A DNA stretch of 64,000 nucleotides, from NCBI GenBank assembly GCA_023230455.1, contig JALNXH010000001.1:1-64000 (forward strand), written 5' to 3'. The first letter of the stretch is position 1. Each line of letters opens with the position of its first letter. The notes under the pieces were generated by a model. That model was given only the letters and a program-made list of their open reading frames with translations, did no database searches and was not told where the DNA came from. The translations under genes were made by a program, and so were the position numbers. The stretch comes from Rhodocyclaceae bacterium (GTDB lineage: Bacteria > Pseudomonadota > Gammaproteobacteria > Burkholderiales > Rhodocyclaceae). Below are positions 29,792 through 38,052 of the stretch, piece after piece.

Positions 29792-30250
29792 ATGCAACCG
29801 CACTACGAATACGGCGACGCGGTACGGGTGATCCGCAACGTGCGCAACGACGGCACCTTCCCCGGCATGCATCCGGGCGAACTGCTGATCCGCCGCGGCA
29901 GCGTCGGCCATGTCGTTAACGTCGGCACCTTCCTGCAGGACCAGATCATCTACTCGGTGCATTTCCTCGATGCCGGACGCATGGTCGGCTGTCGCGAGGA
30001 AGAGCTGATCGGCGCCCAGGAGCCGTGGATACCCAGCCTCTACGAGGTACGCGAAAAAGTCCAGGCGGCGAAGGTGTTGGCAATCCGCGGCGCAGCGAAA
30101 GTCCCTGCCGGAGCCCGCGGCGAGGTGCTCAACCTCATCCGCGATGCCGGCGGCGGCGTGGTTTACCACGTGCATTTCGACTGCTTACCCGGTACGCCGC
30201 TGGCCGTGCCGGAATCGGCGATCCGCGCGGTGGAGCGCAGCGATGGCTGA
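29792..30250 (+). CDS. nifZ: NifZ, P-cluster maturation protein
   Basis: A 152-residue protein made of two tandem NifZ-type repeats. The first is residues ~2-75 (YEYGDAVRVIRNVRNDGTFP, LLIRRGSVGHVVNVGTFL, YSVHFLDAGRMVGCREEEL). The second is ~90-150 (KVLAIRGAAKVPAGARGEVL, VYHVHFDCLPGTPLAVPESA). NifZ promotes formation of the second P-cluster in NifDK. It overlaps nifM by 8 bases. Confidence 0.93.
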   Translation: MQPHYEYGDAVRVIRNVRNDGTFPGMHPGELLIRRGSVGHVVNVGTFLQDQIIYSVHFLDAGRMVGCREEELIGAQEPWIPSLYEVREKVQAAKVLAIRGAAKVPAGARGEVLNLIRDAGGGVVYHVHFDCLPGTPLAVPESAIRAVERSDG

Positions 30251-31079
30251 CGTTGGCGCCTACCTGACCCTCAAGCTGGCGCGGGACCTGTTCCGCAAAT
30301 CGCCGGAAGGCCTGGAACCCGACGAGCGCCGTCGCGTCGCCCGCGTCGCCGCGCACCAGCGCGAGCTGGAAACGCTGATCCTGTCCACCCCCGAGGCAGC
30401 CAGCGTGACCCTGCCGGAATCGTCGGTGGAATCCAGCCTGGCAGAAATTCGTACGCGCTATGAAAGCGAAGGCGAATACCACGCCGACCTGCAACGCATC
30501 GGTCTCGCCGCCGCCAGCCTGCGTCGCGAAATCGAGCGCGATCTCACTGTCGAAGCGGTACTCGAACGCATCGGCAGCCGCGCGGCCAAGGTCAGCGACA
30601 CCGATGTGGAAATCTTCTACTTCATGCACAAGGAGCGCTTCGTCCGGCCCGAGACACGCACCCTGCGCCACATCCTGATCACCATCAACGATGCGCTGCC
30701 CGGCAGCGAACGCGGCGCCGCGCTGGCGAAGATCGAGGCCATCCGTAGCCGGCTATTGAAGGATGCGAAGCGCTTCGAGGAACAGGCGCTGAAGCATTCC
30801 GAATGCCCCACCGCGATGAACGGCGGTCTGCTCGGGGCAATGCCCAAGGGTCAGCTTTATGCAGAACTGGAACCCGTCGCCTTCGCCCTTGCCGTGGGGC
30901 AACTTTCGGCAGTGGCCGAGTCTCCCCTCGGCCTCCACATCCTGCGTTGCGATGCAGTTACGCCGCAGCGGCAGGCAACGCTCAACGAAGTACGGCCCCG
31001 GATTCACGACCACCTCGCCGACCAGCGGAGGAAGATCTGCCAGAAGTCGTGGATCAACGGATTGAAGCGGAGCGCTTAG
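30243..31079 (+). CDS. nifM: NifM, peptidyl-prolyl isomerase for NifH maturation
   Basis: A 278-residue protein with an N-terminal helical region (RKSPEGLEPDERRRVARVAA) and a parvulin-type domain at ~135-240: RTLRHILITINDALPGSERG, RLLKDAKRFEEQALKHSECP, NGGLLGAMPKGQLYAELEPV and SPLGLHILRCD. NifM is needed for folding or activation of NifH. It is last gene of the nif cluster in this window. The sequence just downstream (31140 on) is unrelated debris, so the cluster ends here. Confidence 0.96.
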   Translation: MADVGAYLTLKLARDLFRKSPEGLEPDERRRVARVAAHQRELETLILSTPEAASVTLPESSVESSLAEIRTRYESEGEYHADLQRIGLAAASLRREIERDLTVEAVLERIGSRAAKVSDTDVEIFYFMHKERFVRPETRTLRHILITINDALPGSERGAALAKIEAIRSRLLKDAKRFEEQALKHSECPTAMNGGLLGAMPKGQLYAELEPVAFALAVGQLSAVAESPLGLHILRCDAVTPQRQATLNEVRPRIHDHLADQRRKICQKSWINGLKRSA

Positions 31080-31346
31080 GCAACGCGGAACACGCCATTT
31101 CCGTTCAATCCTGTCCTGAGCAAGCCGCCGGGCCCGTGATCGGACCGGTTTGCATTTCGCCGGACTGATCTTCTCTTTCGATTCCAGTCTGCGCAGCAGC
31201 GGCTTCCAGTACACCAACCTCCAGTTCAAGGCCAGAGCGTCGGCGATATCGGCAACGACGGCGACCAGCACCTGGACTATGCGCAGACCCTGGCCAGCGC
31301 AGGCCAGAGCAGCGACCGGGCGGCCCTGTACAAGAACTGGCGTCCG
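31080..31346 (+). other. Junction between nifM and the Rhs-type fragment
   Basis: No complete gene. In the frame of the following lipase gene it is open from 31140 (stop at 31137-31139) and from about 31230 reads GQSVGDIGNDGDQHLDYAQT, then LASAGQSSDRAALYKNW, which looks like the inside of a large YD-repeat/LysM protein. Thus the 5' part of that gene has been lost between nifM and about 31230. No terminator was recognised after nifM. Confidence 0.55.
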
Positions 31347-33452
31347 GTGGCGAGCGCCGACTTCGACCAGAGCTACCAGCCGATCAACGGCAGTTATCCG
31401 AGTGGGACGGGCACCAGCTATACGGTCCAGACCGGCGACACCCTGTACCAGATCGCCGCCCGGGTCTGGGGCGATGCCAGTCTGTGGTACCTGATCGCCG
31501 ATGCGAATGGGCTCAATGCCGGCATCGCGCTCTCCGCCGGTCAGGTGCTGAGCATCCCCAACAAGGTCACCAACGTCCATAACAGCAGCAGCACCTTCAA
31601 GCCCTATGACGCCGGCGCGGCCATGGGGGATACCAGTCCCACCCTGCCCACGGCACCGCCGCCTCCGCCGCCGCCCTCGCCCAAGAAGAAAAAAGGCGGC
31701 TTTTTTAAGCGCCTGGTCTCGGCGATCGTCGCCGCGCTGGTGGCCATCTATGCGCCGGTACTGTTGCCGATGATCAGTGGCTATGGTGCGCTGACCATCG
31801 CGGCGGCAGCGGCCATCGGCAATGCCGCCGGCCAGGTCACGGCCAATGCGTTGGGGGTGCAAAGCGGATTCAGTTGGACCAGTCTCGCCACGGCGACACT
31901 CTCGGCCGGTATCACCAACGGGCTCGGCGATGTGGCGCGCAATACCTTCGGCGTGACCTCCGAGTTCGGCAACCTCGCGTTGAATTCGGCCGTCAATAAC
32001 GTGGTGTATCAAGGCGTCGCGAATCTGACGGGGCAGCAAAGCGGATTCAGCTGGAGCAGTGTGGCGGTGAGTGCGATTGCGGCGCCGCTGGCGAAGGGCC
32101 TCACCGGCGCCGGCGGGTTGAACATCGGCAATCCGGTCGGGGTGGCGGCGATCACCTCCCTGGTATCGGCCGCGACGCGCGTTGCCATCGTCGGCGGCAA
32201 GCTCGACTGGCAGGCCGTGGCGGTGGATACGCTGTCCGCCATGGCGGTGCAGGGGATCGGGCCGAGAACGAGCAATGGGGCGTCAGGCAGCGCGGAGGAT
32301 GGCGGCAACAAGCAGCCGAATGAGATTCAAAGACTGGAGCAGCAGAAGGCGGAGAGTGGGCCGCCGAGCAGCGGCAGCCTGCTCGAATCCATACAGCAGA
32401 CCGTGCCGGGGTATGAAGATGCCGCCTATGACAATGAGGATGGGTGGCAATTTCAAACAACAGGGGACAATGGATCGCCCTCTCCTCGCGCCCTGATGAT
32501 TGAAGCGAAGCGCGACGGATCTGGAGAGCGGGTATGGCTGGACTATGGCAATGACATTGGTACTGGATCGGCAACTGGTAGCGGGGCAATCTGGAAGAAC
32601 GAGGATCAGCGCAAAGCCTGGATGGACATACTCAGCCAAGACCCAACGATGACGCCAGAAAAATTCGCGCACGCTCAGGATATGTCCCTGCTGGCGGATG
32701 CTGCCTATCTCAACCGCGGTGCGATTCCAGACCATTTCGAGCGCATAACCAACTTTGGACAAGGGGACTTGGCAGGTTTCACCCAAAGTGATTTCGAAAA
32801 CGAAGAAATTGGTTTCAGCGCTTCTCTCTTCCGTGACACGCGAAATGGTAGCTACACCCTCAGCTATCGCGGTACTGACAACGGTCCTGACTGGGGAAAT
32901 GGCAACGTACAGGCGTTTAGCCCAAGTGCACCGCAATACGAAAAGGGTATCGAACTGGCAAAGAGACTACAGTTTGCGCTCGGGGATCAATTCACCGACA
33001 TCACCGGTCATTCATTAGGTGGTGGTCTTGGCGCTGCAGCTTCAATATTGACCGGCATTCGGGCGACCACTTTCAATGCGGCGGGTTTGAATCCGGAGAC
33101 AGTCACCAGCCGTGGTGGCACATGGAGCGTCGAACGTGCCCAGAGTCTGATTACCAACTATCGCGTGCAGGATGAGGTATTAACCAGCATGCAGGAGCGC
33201 GGTTCCTTTGGCTCGGTACCTCTATCGGTGCTCACCCCCTTCATTGGCCCGTCGGCATTTGCATTAAATGGGGCGGCGGCTTTGCTCCCGGATGCGGCTG
33301 GCCGCCAGATTACAATCCGCGCTTTCGATCAAAACAATCAGAGCATGTCATTGATAGAGCGCAATAACGTGTTCCAGATGCGTCCCGTGGATTTGCACGG
33401 AATGGATTACGTCATGCGTGGCATGCTGGTGAACCATTCGAAGGAACCATGA
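31347..33452 (+). CDS. C-terminal part of an Rhs/YD-repeat-type toxin: LysM, membrane region, lipase
   Basis: 701 codons from GTG 31347, without a clear ribosome site; the protein sense continues upstream, so this is the tail of a larger gene. A LysM domain lies at ~24-72 (YTVQTGDTLYQIAARVWGDA...), followed by a PPPPPPPSPKKKKGGFFKR linker, then hydrophobic Gly/Ala-rich segments to ~290. The C-terminus is a class 3 lipase fold: YTLSYRGTDNGPDWGNGNVQ and nucleophile GHSLGGGLGAA (S556). It probably is a phospholipase effector module. An ankyrin lipoprotein gene overlaps its stop. Expression of the remnant is doubtful. Confidence 0.75.
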   Translation: MASADFDQSYQPINGSYPSGTGTSYTVQTGDTLYQIAARVWGDASLWYLIADANGLNAGIALSAGQVLSIPNKVTNVHNSSSTFKPYDAGAAMGDTSPTLPTAPPPPPPPSPKKKKGGFFKRLVSAIVAALVAIYAPVLLPMISGYGALTIAAAAAIGNAAGQVTANALGVQSGFSWTSLATATLSAGITNGLGDVARNTFGVTSEFGNLALNSAVNNVVYQGVANLTGQQSGFSWSSVAVSAIAAPLAKGLTGAGGLNIGNPVGVAAITSLVSAATRVAIVGGKLDWQAVAVDTLSAMAVQGIGPRTSNGASGSAEDGGNKQPNEIQRLEQQKAESGPPSSGSLLESIQQTVPGYEDAAYDNEDGWQFQTTGDNGSPSPRALMIEAKRDGSGERVWLDYGNDIGTGSATGSGAIWKNEDQRKAWMDILSQDPTMTPEKFAHAQDMSLLADAAYLNRGAIPDHFERITNFGQGDLAGFTQSDFENEEIGFSASLFRDTRNGSYTLSYRGTDNGPDWGNGNVQAFSPSAPQYEKGIELAKRLQFALGDQFTDITGHSLGGGLGAAASILTGIRATTFNAAGLNPETVTSRGGTWSVERAQSLITNYRVQDEVLTSMQERGSFGSVPLSVLTPFIGPSAFALNGAAALLPDAAGRQITIRAFDQNNQSMSLIERNNVFQMRPVDLHGMDYVMRGMLVNHSKEP

Positions 33453-34267
33453 TGATGCGATTCGGCAGTGTGCTGGTAGCAATATTCTTGACGGTCGGAT
33501 GTTCTGGAACCGTAAACGGCATGTCCGCAGAAGAACTCATCTTTGAAAGGTCACCCTATATCGAGGCTGCCAAAGCGGCCGGACAAGGTGACGTAACTAT
33601 GCTTGAGAAACTCATCAAGCAGGGCATCGACGTTAATTATGAAGGCAAGGAAACCAAAACCCCTTGGGGTAAGGATACGGTGACGTTGTTGCTGTGGGCT
33701 GTGCTCTCTGAGAATGTGAAAGGCGCGGAAGAACTACTTAAAGCCGGCGCCAATCCCAACAAGTCAACACAGAGAGGAATGGTGCCGTTGATTATTGCAT
33801 CGGGAGTTAAAAGTGATGCACTCTTCGAGTTGCTACTGGTACGTTATAAAGCAGACCCAAATAAAATTGCCCGGAGCAACCTCGAGTACACGGCATTAAA
33901 ACTAGTGCTACAAGAAAGAAAAAATCTTGGAGAGAAAAGGTTCGCCCGTGCAGAGACCCTGATCAAATATGGTGCAGATGTTAACTTTGACATGGATCGA
34001 GGAGAGACCGCACTCATTTACTTTAGTATCTTCGATGATTGGCGAGCCGTATTTTGGTTGTTGGAGCACGGTGCTAACTACGAAGCACGAACCAATATAA
34101 GGGCGACAATGATGTGCAGTCTGCGAAACAGCTATCGTGCCAATACGCTCGCCCCTTCCGAATCCTACAGCTACCGCGAAAAAGTCCGCAACTGGTTGCT
34201 GGCGCGTGGCGTGGCCCGATCCCGGCTTGATCCTGCACTGCACCCAAGCGCAAAGTGTGACGATTAA
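33449..34267 (+). CDS. Ankyrin-repeat lipoprotein, probable immunity to the lipase toxin
   Basis: A 272-residue protein with a lipoprotein signal (FGSVLVAIFLTVGCSG, lipobox Cys near residue 18) and four or so ankyrin repeats: AAKAAGQGDVTMLEKLIKQG, LLLWAVLSENVKGAEELLKA, PLIIASGVKSDALFELLLVR and ARAETLIKYGADVNFDMDRG. Its ATG overlaps the lipase gene stop by 4 bases, so they are coupled. Periplasmic ankyrin lipoproteins commonly protect against type VI lipase effectors; I infer the same here. It is AT-richer than the nif genes. Confidence 0.8.
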   Translation: MMMRFGSVLVAIFLTVGCSGTVNGMSAEELIFERSPYIEAAKAAGQGDVTMLEKLIKQGIDVNYEGKETKTPWGKDTVTLLLWAVLSENVKGAEELLKAGANPNKSTQRGMVPLIIASGVKSDALFELLLVRYKADPNKIARSNLEYTALKLVLQERKNLGEKRFARAETLIKYGADVNFDMDRGETALIYFSIFDDWRAVFWLLEHGANYEARTNIRATMMCSLRNSYRANTLAPSESYSYREKVRNWLLARGVARSRLDPALHPSAKCDD

Positions 34268-34268
34268 T

Positions 34269-34286
34269 AATAGGGGACAGACCACG
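34269..34286 (+). repeat. Left end inverted repeat of the Y1-transposase element
   Basis: AATAGGGGACAGACCACG, exact reverse complement of 35062-35079. Together they bracket the transposase gene (about 811 bases end to end). Confidence 0.8.
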
Positions 34287-34333
34287 TTTCTTTTTCTGAT
34301 AAGCTGACGTCATTCTCGTTCGGAGTGCCCGCC

Positions 34334-35056
34334 ATGCCCCGCCGCGCCCGCCTCGCTCTCGCCGGTATTCCCTGGCACATCATCCAGCGCGGCAACAACC
34401 GCTCGGTGTGCTTTCATGCCGAAGACGATTTCCAGTTCTACCTGTACCACCTCAAAGAATTCGCCGACAAGTTTGGTTGTGCGCTGCATGCCTATGTGCT
34501 GATGACCAACCATGTTCATCTGCTGCTGACCCCGCAACAAGCGGACAGCGCTGGGCTGATGATGAAGCATCTTGGGCAACGCTATGTGCAGTACATCAAT
34601 CGCACCTACCGCCGCAGTGGCACATTGTGGGAGGGCCGCTTTCGCTCCTGCCTGACCCAGAGCGAAGATTATGTCCTGGCTTGCTATCGCTATATCGAAC
34701 TCAACCCGGTCCGTGCCGGAATGGTGATGAAACCGGAGGACTACCGCTGGTCCAGCTACCACGCCAACGGACTGGGAAAGGCCAATGCGCTGATTGCGCC
34801 CCACACCGAATACCTGCGACTGGGCACGCTCGAGACCGAGCGGCGTAGAGCCTATCGCGAGCTGTTCCGCGCGCATGTGGATGAAGCGCTGGTAGAAGAA
34901 ATCAGGGGCGCCACCAATGGCAACTTCGCTCTGGGCGGAAAACGCTTTCAGGCACAGGTTGAAGCGATGCTGGGGCGGCGGGCGGTGCGGGGTGTTTCAG
35001 GCAGGCCGCGATTGGAGCGGGGAGAGGGCGATGAGGCACAACAGCAATTGTTGTGA
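34334..35056 (+). CDS. REP-associated tyrosine (Y1/HUH) transposase
   Basis: A 240-residue RAYT/IS200-like enzyme. MPRRARLALAGIPWHIIQRG opens the fold. The HUH motif is H60-V-H62 (MTNHVHLLLTP). The catalytic Tyr is Y120 or Y118 in CYRYIELNPVRAGMV. WxSY follows (YRWSSYHANGLG). Single-strand endonucleases of this family are linked to REP palindromes, and REP-like units lie in the nif cluster a few kb away. It is flanked by a perfect 18-bp inverted repeat. The start ATG 34334 is chosen over GTG 34325. Confidence 0.92.
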   Translation: MPRRARLALAGIPWHIIQRGNNRSVCFHAEDDFQFYLYHLKEFADKFGCALHAYVLMTNHVHLLLTPQQADSAGLMMKHLGQRYVQYINRTYRRSGTLWEGRFRSCLTQSEDYVLACYRYIELNPVRAGMVMKPEDYRWSSYHANGLGKANALIAPHTEYLRLGTLETERRRAYRELFRAHVDEALVEEIRGATNGNFALGGKRFQAQVEAMLGRRAVRGVSGRPRLERGEGDEAQQQLL

Positions 35057-35061
35057 GAAAT

Positions 35062-35079
35062 CGTGGTCTGTCCCCTATT
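35062..35079 (+). repeat. Right end inverted repeat of the Y1-transposase element
   Basis: CGTGGTCTGTCCCCTATT, exact reverse complement of 34269-34286; it begins 5 bases after the transposase stop. Confidence 0.8.
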
Positions 35080-35107
35080 CCTATTCCCCCAGACGGGGGT
35101 AGAAAGC

Positions 35108-35134
35108 AAAAACGCCCCGAAAGGGGCGTTTTTG
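35108..35134 (-). terminator. Rho-independent terminator of tRNA-Asp
   Basis: On the minus strand AACGCCCC-TTTC-GGGGCGTT followed by TTT: an 8-bp stem with a T-run, 10 bases after the tRNA 3' end. It also has A-rich bases on the other side and could act in both directions. Confidence 0.8.
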
Positions 35135-35143
35135 CTTGATGCT

Positions 35144-35220
35144 TGGCGGAGTGGACGGGACTCGAACCCGCGACCCCCGGCGTGACAGGCCGGTATTCTA
35201 ACCAACTGAACTACCACTCC
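35144..35220 (-). tRNA. tRNA-Asp (anticodon GTC)
   Basis: Read on the minus strand: acceptor GGAGTGG pairs with CCACTCC, D-arm GTTCAGTTGGTTAGAAT, anticodon stem-loop CCGGC-CTGTCAC-GCCGG with GTC, T-arm GCGGGTTCGAGTCCCGT, discriminator G, encoded CCA. 77 bases. A terminator follows. tRNA genes are frequent landing sites for mobile DNA, and this one borders the accessory strip 31140-35079. Confidence 0.95.
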
Positions 35221-35370
35221 GCGTTTGAAAATCCGGAAGCTGCTGGAGAACTTCTAGCAACCTCCCTGAATCGAGGGCGCGAAGTCTAACACAGGAATTT
35301 CAATGCGCCACGGCACGATGCGATTTTCCTTGCGCCCAGCGTCGGGAGGAAAGACAAACCGCAGTGCCGG

Positions 35371-35376
35371 TATAAT
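35371..35376 (+). promoter_or_regulatory. Possible -10 box for the ETF-QO gene
   Basis: TATAAT, 38 bases upstream of the ATG at 35415. No convincing -35 was identified. Confidence 0.35.
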
Positions 35377-35414
35377 TCTCGGTTCCTTTATCGACCAATA
35401 AACGCGAGGCAGTC

Positions 35415-37061
35415 ATGGAACGCGAGTCAATGGAATTTGACGTGGTGATCGTCGGCGGCGGGCCAGCAGGGTTGGCTGCCGCGATCCGTCTCAAACAGAT
35501 CAACGCGGACATCAACGTCTGCCTGATCGAGAAGGGTTCCGAGATCGGCGCCCATATTCTCTCCGGCGCCGTGATGGATCCGCGCGCCATCAACGAACTG
35601 ATCCCGGACTGGAAGGAAAAAGGCGCCCCGCTGAACCAGCCCGTCACCGGCGACGACGTACTGTTCCTGACTGAAACCGGCGCCAAGCGCACACCCGACT
35701 GGCTGGTGCCGCGCAATTTCCACAATGACGGCTGCTATGTCATCAGCCTCGGCCAGGTCGCCCGCTGGATGGGGCAACAGGCCGAAGCGATGGGTGTCGA
35801 GATCTATCCCGGCTTCGCCGGTGCGGAAATTCTCTACGACGAGAACGGCGCCGTCCGCGGCGTCGCCACCGGCGACATGGGCGTGGGGCGCGATGGCAAA
35901 CCGACCGATGCCTACCAGCCCGGCATGGAGCTGCTGGCCAAATACACCCTCTTTGCCGAAGGCGCCCGCGGCCATCTGGGCAAGCAGCTGCTTGCGAAGT
36001 ATTCGCTCGGCGAAGGCAAGGATCCGCAGAGCTACGCCATCGGCATCAAGGAGTTGTGGGAAATCGACCCCGCCAAGGCCCAACCCGGGCGGGTGGTGCA
36101 CACCGCAGGCTGGCCCATGGACAGCAACACCTTCGGCGGCGGCTTCCTCTACCACCTCGACGGCAACAAGGTGACGCTGGGTTTCGTCATCGGCCTCAAC
36201 TACACGAATCCGTGGCTGAGTCCTTTCGAGGAAATGCAGCGCTGGAAGACCCACCCGGCGATCCGCGCCCACCTCGAAGGCGGCAAGCGCCTCAGCTACG
36301 GTGCACGCGCGATCAATAATGGCACCCCGCAGGCCCTGCCGAAGACGGTATTCCCCGGCGGCGCCCTGATCGGCTGCGATGCCGGCTACCTGAACGCGGC
36401 CCGCATCAAGGGCAGCCATGCCGCGATCAAGTCCGGCATGCTCTGCGCCGATGCGCTGGCCGAAGCGCTGGCCGCCGGACGCTCGGGCGACGAATTGAGC
36501 GCCTACCCGGAAGCTTTCGAGAAGAGCTGGCTGAAGGAGGAACTCGACCAGCAGCGTAACTTCAAGCTCTGGTTCAAGAAGGGTTCACTGGTCGGATCGA
36601 TCATGACCGGCATCGAGCAATGGCTGCTGCCCAAGCTCGGCATCAGCAGTCCGCCCTGGACACTGCATGCGAAGGCCCCTGACCATGTCAGTCTGCAACC
36701 GGCGGCGCGCTGCGCGAAAATCGACTACCCGAAGCCGGACGGCGTCATTACCTTCGACCGGCTGTCGTCGGTCTTCCTCTCCAACACCAACCACGAGGAA
36801 GACCAGCCCTGCCATCTGACGCTGAAGGATACCGGCGTTCCGATCACGCTGAACCTGGCCAAATACGAAGCGCCGGAGCAGCGCTACTGCCCGGCCGGCG
36901 TGTACGAAATCGTCCGCGACGCGGCAGGGGAAAATCCGCGGCTACAGATCAACGCGCAGAACTGCGTGCACTGCAAGACCTGCGACATAAAAGACCCCAG
37001 CCAGAACATCAACTGGGTGGTGCCGCAAGGCGGCGAAGGGCCGATCTATCAGGGCATGTGA
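35415..37061 (+). CDS. Electron transfer flavoprotein-ubiquinone oxidoreductase (ETF-QO)
   Basis: A 548-residue FAD and [4Fe-4S] membrane-surface enzyme passing electrons from ETF to quinone. The N-terminal FAD loop is VVIVGGGPAGLAAAIRL (~10-26), then SGAVMDPRAINELIPDWKEK. The quinone/FAD region is NYTNPWLSPFEEMQRWKTHP and FPGGALIGCDAGYLNAARIK. The C-terminal Fe-S motif is CPAGVYEI ... CVHCKTCDIKDP. It is full length. It probably serves fatty or amino acid oxidation; a link to nitrogenase electron supply (FixABCX-like) is possible but unsupported here. Confidence 0.96.
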   Translation: MERESMEFDVVIVGGGPAGLAAAIRLKQINADINVCLIEKGSEIGAHILSGAVMDPRAINELIPDWKEKGAPLNQPVTGDDVLFLTETGAKRTPDWLVPRNFHNDGCYVISLGQVARWMGQQAEAMGVEIYPGFAGAEILYDENGAVRGVATGDMGVGRDGKPTDAYQPGMELLAKYTLFAEGARGHLGKQLLAKYSLGEGKDPQSYAIGIKELWEIDPAKAQPGRVVHTAGWPMDSNTFGGGFLYHLDGNKVTLGFVIGLNYTNPWLSPFEEMQRWKTHPAIRAHLEGGKRLSYGARAINNGTPQALPKTVFPGGALIGCDAGYLNAARIKGSHAAIKSGMLCADALAEALAAGRSGDELSAYPEAFEKSWLKEELDQQRNFKLWFKKGSLVGSIMTGIEQWLLPKLGISSPPWTLHAKAPDHVSLQPAARCAKIDYPKPDGVITFDRLSSVFLSNTNHEEDQPCHLTLKDTGVPITLNLAKYEAPEQRYCPAGVYEIVRDAAGENPRLQINAQNCVHCKTCDIKDPSQNINWVVPQGGEGPIYQGM

Positions 37062-37077
37062 GGCGGCGAAACATACG

Positions 37078-38028
37078 ATGATGCAGGCACTGACCCGTTT
37101 CGAGCACGGCATCCATGCCATCGATGCCGGCTACGAGGGCCCGATCCACACGTCGATCCACCTGATCGTCGAAAAGGGTCGGGTTGCTGTGATCGACACC
37201 GGCCACAGCGCGGCGATTCCGGCGCTGACAACGCAGATGGAGAGCCTCGGGCTGAAACCCGAGGCGGTGGACTACGTGATCCTTACGCACATCCACCTCG
37301 ATCACGCCGGCGCCGCCGGTGCGCTGATGCAGCGCTTTGCTACAGCGCAATTGGTCGTACACCCGCGCGGCGCACGCCACATGACCGCACCGGAAAAGCT
37401 CTGGGCGGCGGTCCAGGAGGTATACGGTGCGGAACAGGCGCAGCGCACCTACGGCGGCGCCCCGCTGGCGGTCCCCGCCGACCGCGTGATCGAGGCACAG
37501 GACGGCCAGCGACTCGATTTCAACGGCCGCGAACTGCTGCTGTTCGATGCGCCCGGACATGCCAAGCACCATATCGCGATCCGCGATGGCCGCTCCGGCC
37601 ACATTTTTACCGGCGATACCTTCGGCCTGTCCTATCGGCAGCTCGACGCCAACGGCCGCCAGTTCATTTTCCCCACCACCTCGCCCAGCCAATTCGATCC
37701 GGTGGCCCTGCATAACACGGTATCGCGAATCGCCGACTTCCACCCCGAGGCAGTCTATGTCACGCATTACAGCCAGGTCCGCGAGGTGCAGCGGCTGGCG
37801 CAGGAACTGCACGCACTGATCGATGCGCATGTCGAGATCGCCCTACGCGAACGCGACAGCGGCGCACAACGCCACCAACGGATCAAGGACGGGCTGGGCA
37901 AGCTGATCGTGGACACCGCGGCGCAGCAGGGCTGGGCACTACAGGGCGACGACGCGTTGCGCTGGTTTGCCGTCGATCAGGAACTCAACGCCCAAGGCCT
38001 GGGCATCTGGCTCGACAGCGGCGGCTGA
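37078..38028 (+). CDS. Metallo-beta-lactamase-fold hydrolase
   Basis: A 316-residue MBL-fold protein. Metal motif THIHLDHAG (H-x-H-x-D-H, ~residues 77-84), second-shell VVHPRGARHM, LFDAPGHAKHHIAI and FTGDTFGLSYR. The C-terminal ~80 residues form a helical tail (LHALIDAHVEIALRERDSGA). The substrate is unknown; members of this subgroup are often thioesterase- or glyoxalase-like. It follows the ETF-QO gene by 16 bases and is probably co-transcribed. Confidence 0.88.
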   Translation: MMQALTRFEHGIHAIDAGYEGPIHTSIHLIVEKGRVAVIDTGHSAAIPALTTQMESLGLKPEAVDYVILTHIHLDHAGAAGALMQRFATAQLVVHPRGARHMTAPEKLWAAVQEVYGAEQAQRTYGGAPLAVPADRVIEAQDGQRLDFNGRELLLFDAPGHAKHHIAIRDGRSGHIFTGDTFGLSYRQLDANGRQFIFPTTSPSQFDPVALHNTVSRIADFHPEAVYVTHYSQVREVQRLAQELHALIDAHVEIALRERDSGAQRHQRIKDGLGKLIVDTAAQQGWALQGDDALRWFAVDQELNAQGLGIWLDSGG

Positions 38029-38052
38029 AGCCGCGGCGCCGATCTTTCCTTA

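Larger units (their letters stand above)
34269..35079 (+). mobile_element. Y1-transposase element bounded by 18-bp inverted repeats
   Basis: One transposase gene between AATAGGGGACAGACCACG and its exact complement. It lies between the lipase/immunity pair and tRNA-Asp. No target duplication was recognised, as expected for HUH enzymes. Confidence 0.75.

Noticed and set aside
35086..35099. CCCCC-AGAC-GGGGG hairpin after the Y1 element as a terminator
   Set aside because: The stem is short with no T-run; the neighbouring hairpin at 35108-35134 is a better terminator.
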